The notes under the pieces were generated by a model. That model was not told the origin of the DNA and ran no database searches. It saw only the letters and a program-made list of their open reading frames with translations. Position numbers and translations under genes: made by a program. Shown piece by piece: positions 5,358-7,199 of a stretch of DNA of 7,199 bases (positions are counted from its first letter, which is position 1; each line of letters begins with the position of its first letter). The DNA comes from Methanothrix sp. (GTDB taxonomy: Archaea > Halobacteriota > Methanosarcinia > Methanotrichales > Methanotrichaceae). The DNA lies in NCBI GenBank assembly GCA_003162615.1, contig PMNG01000106.1, positions 1 to 7,199 on the forward strand, written 5' to 3'.

Positions 5358-6209
5358 ATGAATTATACTCAAAATAAGCTTGAAGAATCAGTTCAAAGTT
5401 TCAATGAACCCCTGAAGTTAGAAATAGGCTCACTTTATCAGGCGAAAGCAATTAAAAAAATTCCAAATGCGCAGGATGGAGGTGTTGTCACAAGCCTTTT
5501 GGGATATGCACTGGATGATGGTATAATAAAAGGAGCGGTAGTTGCGGGAAGAGATATCTATTGGAATACCTTTCCAGCGATTGTGACTGATTCGAGGGAG
5601 CTTAAAAAATATGCAGGAAGCGTTTATTTTCCAATGAATAATAAAGACTATAAAGAGATGGTCAGAAGAGCAATAGATACTTACAGGGATATTGGAATCG
5701 TAATCACACCTAATGAGCTGAAAGTTCTTGGCATGGGCATCAGTATGGTAAAATCTGATGAGATTTACCTTAAGATAGGGCTTTTTTGTCTCGGAATTTT
5801 CAACCCAGAGAAATTCTGGAATTATGTAGACAAAGGAATAAAAAGGGAAGAAGTTAAGAGATTTGAAATTGATAAGGAGCTTAAGCTCATCGATAAAGAA
5901 GGCAAAACGATTTTCCAAAGGCCTGTCAAGGAAGCTCACGAATATTCAATTCCCAGGTGCAAAAAGTGCCGCGACTTCATACCCGATGCTGCAGACTTGT
6001 CTGTCGGTGCAGGGCCTGAAAAGAATACATGCGGTGTATACATACAAACAGCAAGAGGCTTAGAGATATTCAAGAATGCATATAAAAATGATCTGCTGGT
6101 TGTAGAAGAAGTGCCAGCCAAATTTAACGATAGGTTCAAAAAAACAGTGCATCAAAAGAGTCTAATGTCTAGACGAGCAGAACCAACGGAGCACAGGGCT
6201 TGCATATGA
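5358..6209 (+). CDS. Stand-alone FrhB/FdhB-family coenzyme F420 oxidoreductase-like protein
   Basis: A 283-residue member of the coenzyme F420 hydrogenase/dehydrogenase beta-subunit family, whose members bind FAD and iron-sulfur clusters and move electrons to or from F420. The N-terminal family domain shows as QDGGVVTSLLGYALDDGIIK at 39-58, followed by the KYAGS element at 84-88. The central GLFCLGIF (141-148) has Cys144, and the C-terminal domain has PRCKKCRDFIPDAADLSVG at 199-217 with Cys201 and Cys204; Cys225 follows. These cysteines are candidate cluster ligands. The N-terminal two-cluster ferredoxin domain found in many relatives is absent, so a separate iron-sulfur partner is likely. 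Its DNA is visibly richer in A+T than its neighbours (sampled 60-base lines hold 21 and 29 G+C, against about 37 in an AOR line), with AAA, GAA, ATT and GGA favoured, suggesting a different origin. Only a weak GGGAT precedes the ATG. The partner and substrate are not known. Confidence 0.88.
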   Translation: MNYTQNKLEESVQSFNEPLKLEIGSLYQAKAIKKIPNAQDGGVVTSLLGYALDDGIIKGAVVAGRDIYWNTFPAIVTDSRELKKYAGSVYFPMNNKDYKEMVRRAIDTYRDIGIVITPNELKVLGMGISMVKSDEIYLKIGLFCLGIFNPEKFWNYVDKGIKREEVKRFEIDKELKLIDKEGKTIFQRPVKEAHEYSIPRCKKCRDFIPDAADLSVGAGPEKNTCGVYIQTARGLEIFKNAYKNDLLVVEEVPAKFNDRFKKTVHQKSLMSRRAEPTEHRACI

Positions 6210-6427
6210 GGTATTGAGCCAATGGGAAAATCATAGTCTCCTAAGTTCAGCAGGAGGTCTTCGCAGTCCTAGCCGAGGCAAAGAGCTTGGGGGAGCTGCA
6301 TAAGATAACCCAAAGCACGAGAGGTCCGCAGGGAGGTACTTTGATGGGCTGAATGGTGCCACCAACGGCGAGCTGGCCATCCATCGCAGAGTTAGCAGAC
6401 TAACTTCTTGGTTTTCTCATCCCTGGC
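6210..6427. other. Non-coding gap with possible gene remnant
   Basis: No intact gene is visible in the 280 bases before the glgP start. A protein-like stretch without a start codon lies at about 6248-6352 on the plus strand (QQEVFAVLAEAKSLGELHKI and onward to TGA). Another, in a different frame, runs to TAA at 6429-6431 and includes FDGLNGATNGELAIHRR. Both are too short to assign, and neither has a ribosome site. They may be pieces of a decayed gene or chance. The base composition returns to the GC-richer style of the AOR and GH57 genes, unlike the preceding FrhB-like gene. Confidence 0.3.
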
Positions 6428-6435
6428 TATAAATA
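6428..6435 (+). promoter_or_regulatory. TATA box of the glgP gene
   Basis: TATAAATA is an excellent archaeal TATA match, 54 bases before the glgP ATG. Initiation near 6455-6460 would give a leader of about 30-35 bases that contains AGGAAAGGG (6468-6476) as a loosely spaced ribosome site. It shows that glgP is transcribed on its own and not only by read-through. Confidence 0.6.
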
Positions 6436-6489
6436 GTCCTTTACCCACGTAGATAATGGAATTATCCAGGAAAGGGAATAGCAAGATTC

Positions 6490-7199
6490 ATGGATCCTCT
6501 TGAAGGCAAGTTTCCGCCTTTACCCGAAAGAATAAACCGTCTGGGCGAGCTGGCCTGCAACCTCTGGTGGAGCTGGCACCCCGAGGCCAGAGCCATTTTT
6601 CACTTGCTTGAGGGCAACAGTGCCGAGTTTAGTATTTACAACCCGGTGAAGATGCTCCATGAGCTGGATGGCTCGGTTCTAGATGCCGCTGCCAAGGACA
6701 CCCGCTTTCTAAGGCATTACGATGCAGTTATGGCCAGATTCGACGCAGAGATGAACGTTTACGGAAGCTGGTTCTATTCCAGGATTGCCGATCCTGGGGA
6801 GCTTCAAATCGCCTACTTCTCCGCCGAGTACGGCCTGCATCATTCTCTGCCCTTCTATGCCGGAGGCTTGGGCTTTCTGGCCGGTGATTTTCTCAAGGAG
6901 TGCAGCGACCTGGGAGTTCCCTTGGTCGGAGTGGGATTCATGTATCCTGAGGGCTACCTCCATCAGAAGCTCTCTGCCGATGGATGGCAGTTGGGTGAGA
7001 GAGAGGTGCTCGACCGGGAGCACGCCCCTATCTGCCACGCCCGGGATAAAGACGGTCAGCCACTGGTGATCAAAGTCCCCATAATGGAGTTGCCCATCAA
7101 CTTCGAGGTGTGGAAGGCTCAGGTAGGCCGGGTGACCCTTTACCTCATGGATACAGACATCGAAGGGAATGATCCATGGAACCGGGGAATGTCCGCCCG
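6490..7199 (+). CDS. glgP: Alpha-glucan (glycogen) phosphorylase, N-terminal part
   Basis: The first 236 codons of a GT35 phosphorylase, which releases glucose 1-phosphate from alpha-1,4-glucans with inorganic phosphate. The frame is open to the window edge. Residues 10-105 match the N-terminal DUF3417 domain of the short archaeal/bacterial GlgP branch (LPERINRLGELACNLWWSWH at 11-30). The phosphorylase core begins AYFSAEYGLHHSLPFYAGGL (108-127), followed by GFLAGD (128-133), SDLGVPLVGVGFMYPEGY (139-156) and LSADGWQ (161-167). The catalytic lysine and pyridoxal-phosphate lysine lie beyond the window. The ATG at 6490 is the only start that places the domain properly; no in-frame alternative is near. 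The leader has AGGAAAGGG about 13 bases upstream and a fine TATA box. It pairs functionally with the GH57 enzyme at the left, both serving glycogen breakdown. The substitution AGGLGF is within family variation. Confidence 0.93.
   Translation, partial: MDPLEGKFPPLPERINRLGELACNLWWSWHPEARAIFHLLEGNSAEFSIYNPVKMLHELDGSVLDAAAKDTRFLRHYDAVMARFDAEMNVYGSWFYSRIADPGELQIAYFSAEYGLHHSLPFYAGGLGFLAGDFLKECSDLGVPLVGVGFMYPEGYLHQKLSADGWQLGEREVLDREHAPICHARDKDGQPLVIKVPIMELPINFEVWKAQVGRVTLYLMDTDIEGNDPWNRGMSA

Noticed and set aside
5430..5939. Minus-strand 169-codon open frame opposite the FrhB-like gene
   Set aside because: The opposite strand encodes clear FrhB-family motifs across the whole stretch; the minus-strand product is Ile/Phe/Ser-rich without any recognisable motif.
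6456..6503. A 15-codon upstream open frame overlapping the glgP start
   Set aside because: It lies close to or over the likely transcript start and has no ribosome site; a frame this short is expected by chance.
1..7199. CRISPR arrays, tRNA or rRNA genes, insertion sequences and attachment sites
   Set aside because: I saw no regularly spaced repeats, cloverleaf-like segments, transposase motifs or terminal inverted repeats. The only notable repeats are the fbp duplication and the short promoter repeats listed.

Overview
The window most likely comes from a methanogenic archaeon, and I lean towards Methanothrix (Methanosaeta) or a close relative. The support is gene content: an archaeal-type fructose-1,6-bisphosphate aldolase/phosphatase, a coenzyme F420 (FrhB-family) protein, a tungsten/molybdenum aldehyde ferredoxin oxidoreductase with its own polyferredoxin, and GH57 plus GlgP glycogen enzymes. 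Archaeal TATA-like boxes and GGAGG-type ribosome binding sites agree with this. The genus is an inference from gene content and was not tested by any search.

Layout from left to right. At 1-155 on the minus strand is the first part of a secreted protein, with a clear signal peptide, Shine-Dalgarno and TATA box; it runs off the left edge. A divergent intergenic region (156-393) follows. At 394-1872 is an intact cytoplasmic GH57 alpha-amylase-type enzyme. Between 1874 and 2710 lie two damaged copies of the FBP aldolase/phosphatase gene: a short relic directly behind GH57, then a longer copy that has a +2 frameshift and has lost about 170 internal codons, including the region of the aldolase lysine. 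A 52-codon open frame sits between them. After a T-rich terminator-like tract comes a tightly coupled pair: a four-cluster [4Fe-4S] ferredoxin (2845-3330) and an AOR-family oxidoreductase (3330-5066). At 5067-5337 there is no intact plus-strand gene, but there is a minus-strand open frame with a very strong ribosome binding site, apparently frameshifted. At 5358-6209 is a stand-alone FrhB-like flavin/iron-sulfur protein whose DNA is much richer in A+T than its neighbours. A 280-base gap with a good TATA box leads to the first 236 codons of an alpha-glucan phosphorylase, which runs off the right edge.

How the genes may fit together. GH57 and GlgP are a glycogen-turnover pair, and FBP aldolase/phosphatase makes fructose 6-phosphate for glycogen synthesis, so this was probably once a gluconeogenesis/glycogen neighbourhood. 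The FBPase function at this locus is now lost and must be supplied elsewhere if the cell needs it. The ferredoxin-AOR pair looks like a WOR5- or BamBC-like two-subunit oxidoreductase: the AOR protein lacks the usual DPRG-type motif near the cofactor and has a His-Ser-His-Leu-Asp motif there instead. The FrhB-like protein could in principle pass electrons between an iron-sulfur carrier and F420, but its own promoter, different base composition and the interrupted gap before it argue that it arrived separately. The most distinctive observations are the double decay of the FBPase gene, the atypical AOR/polyferredoxin pair and the damaged minus-strand gene between AOR and the FrhB-like gene.
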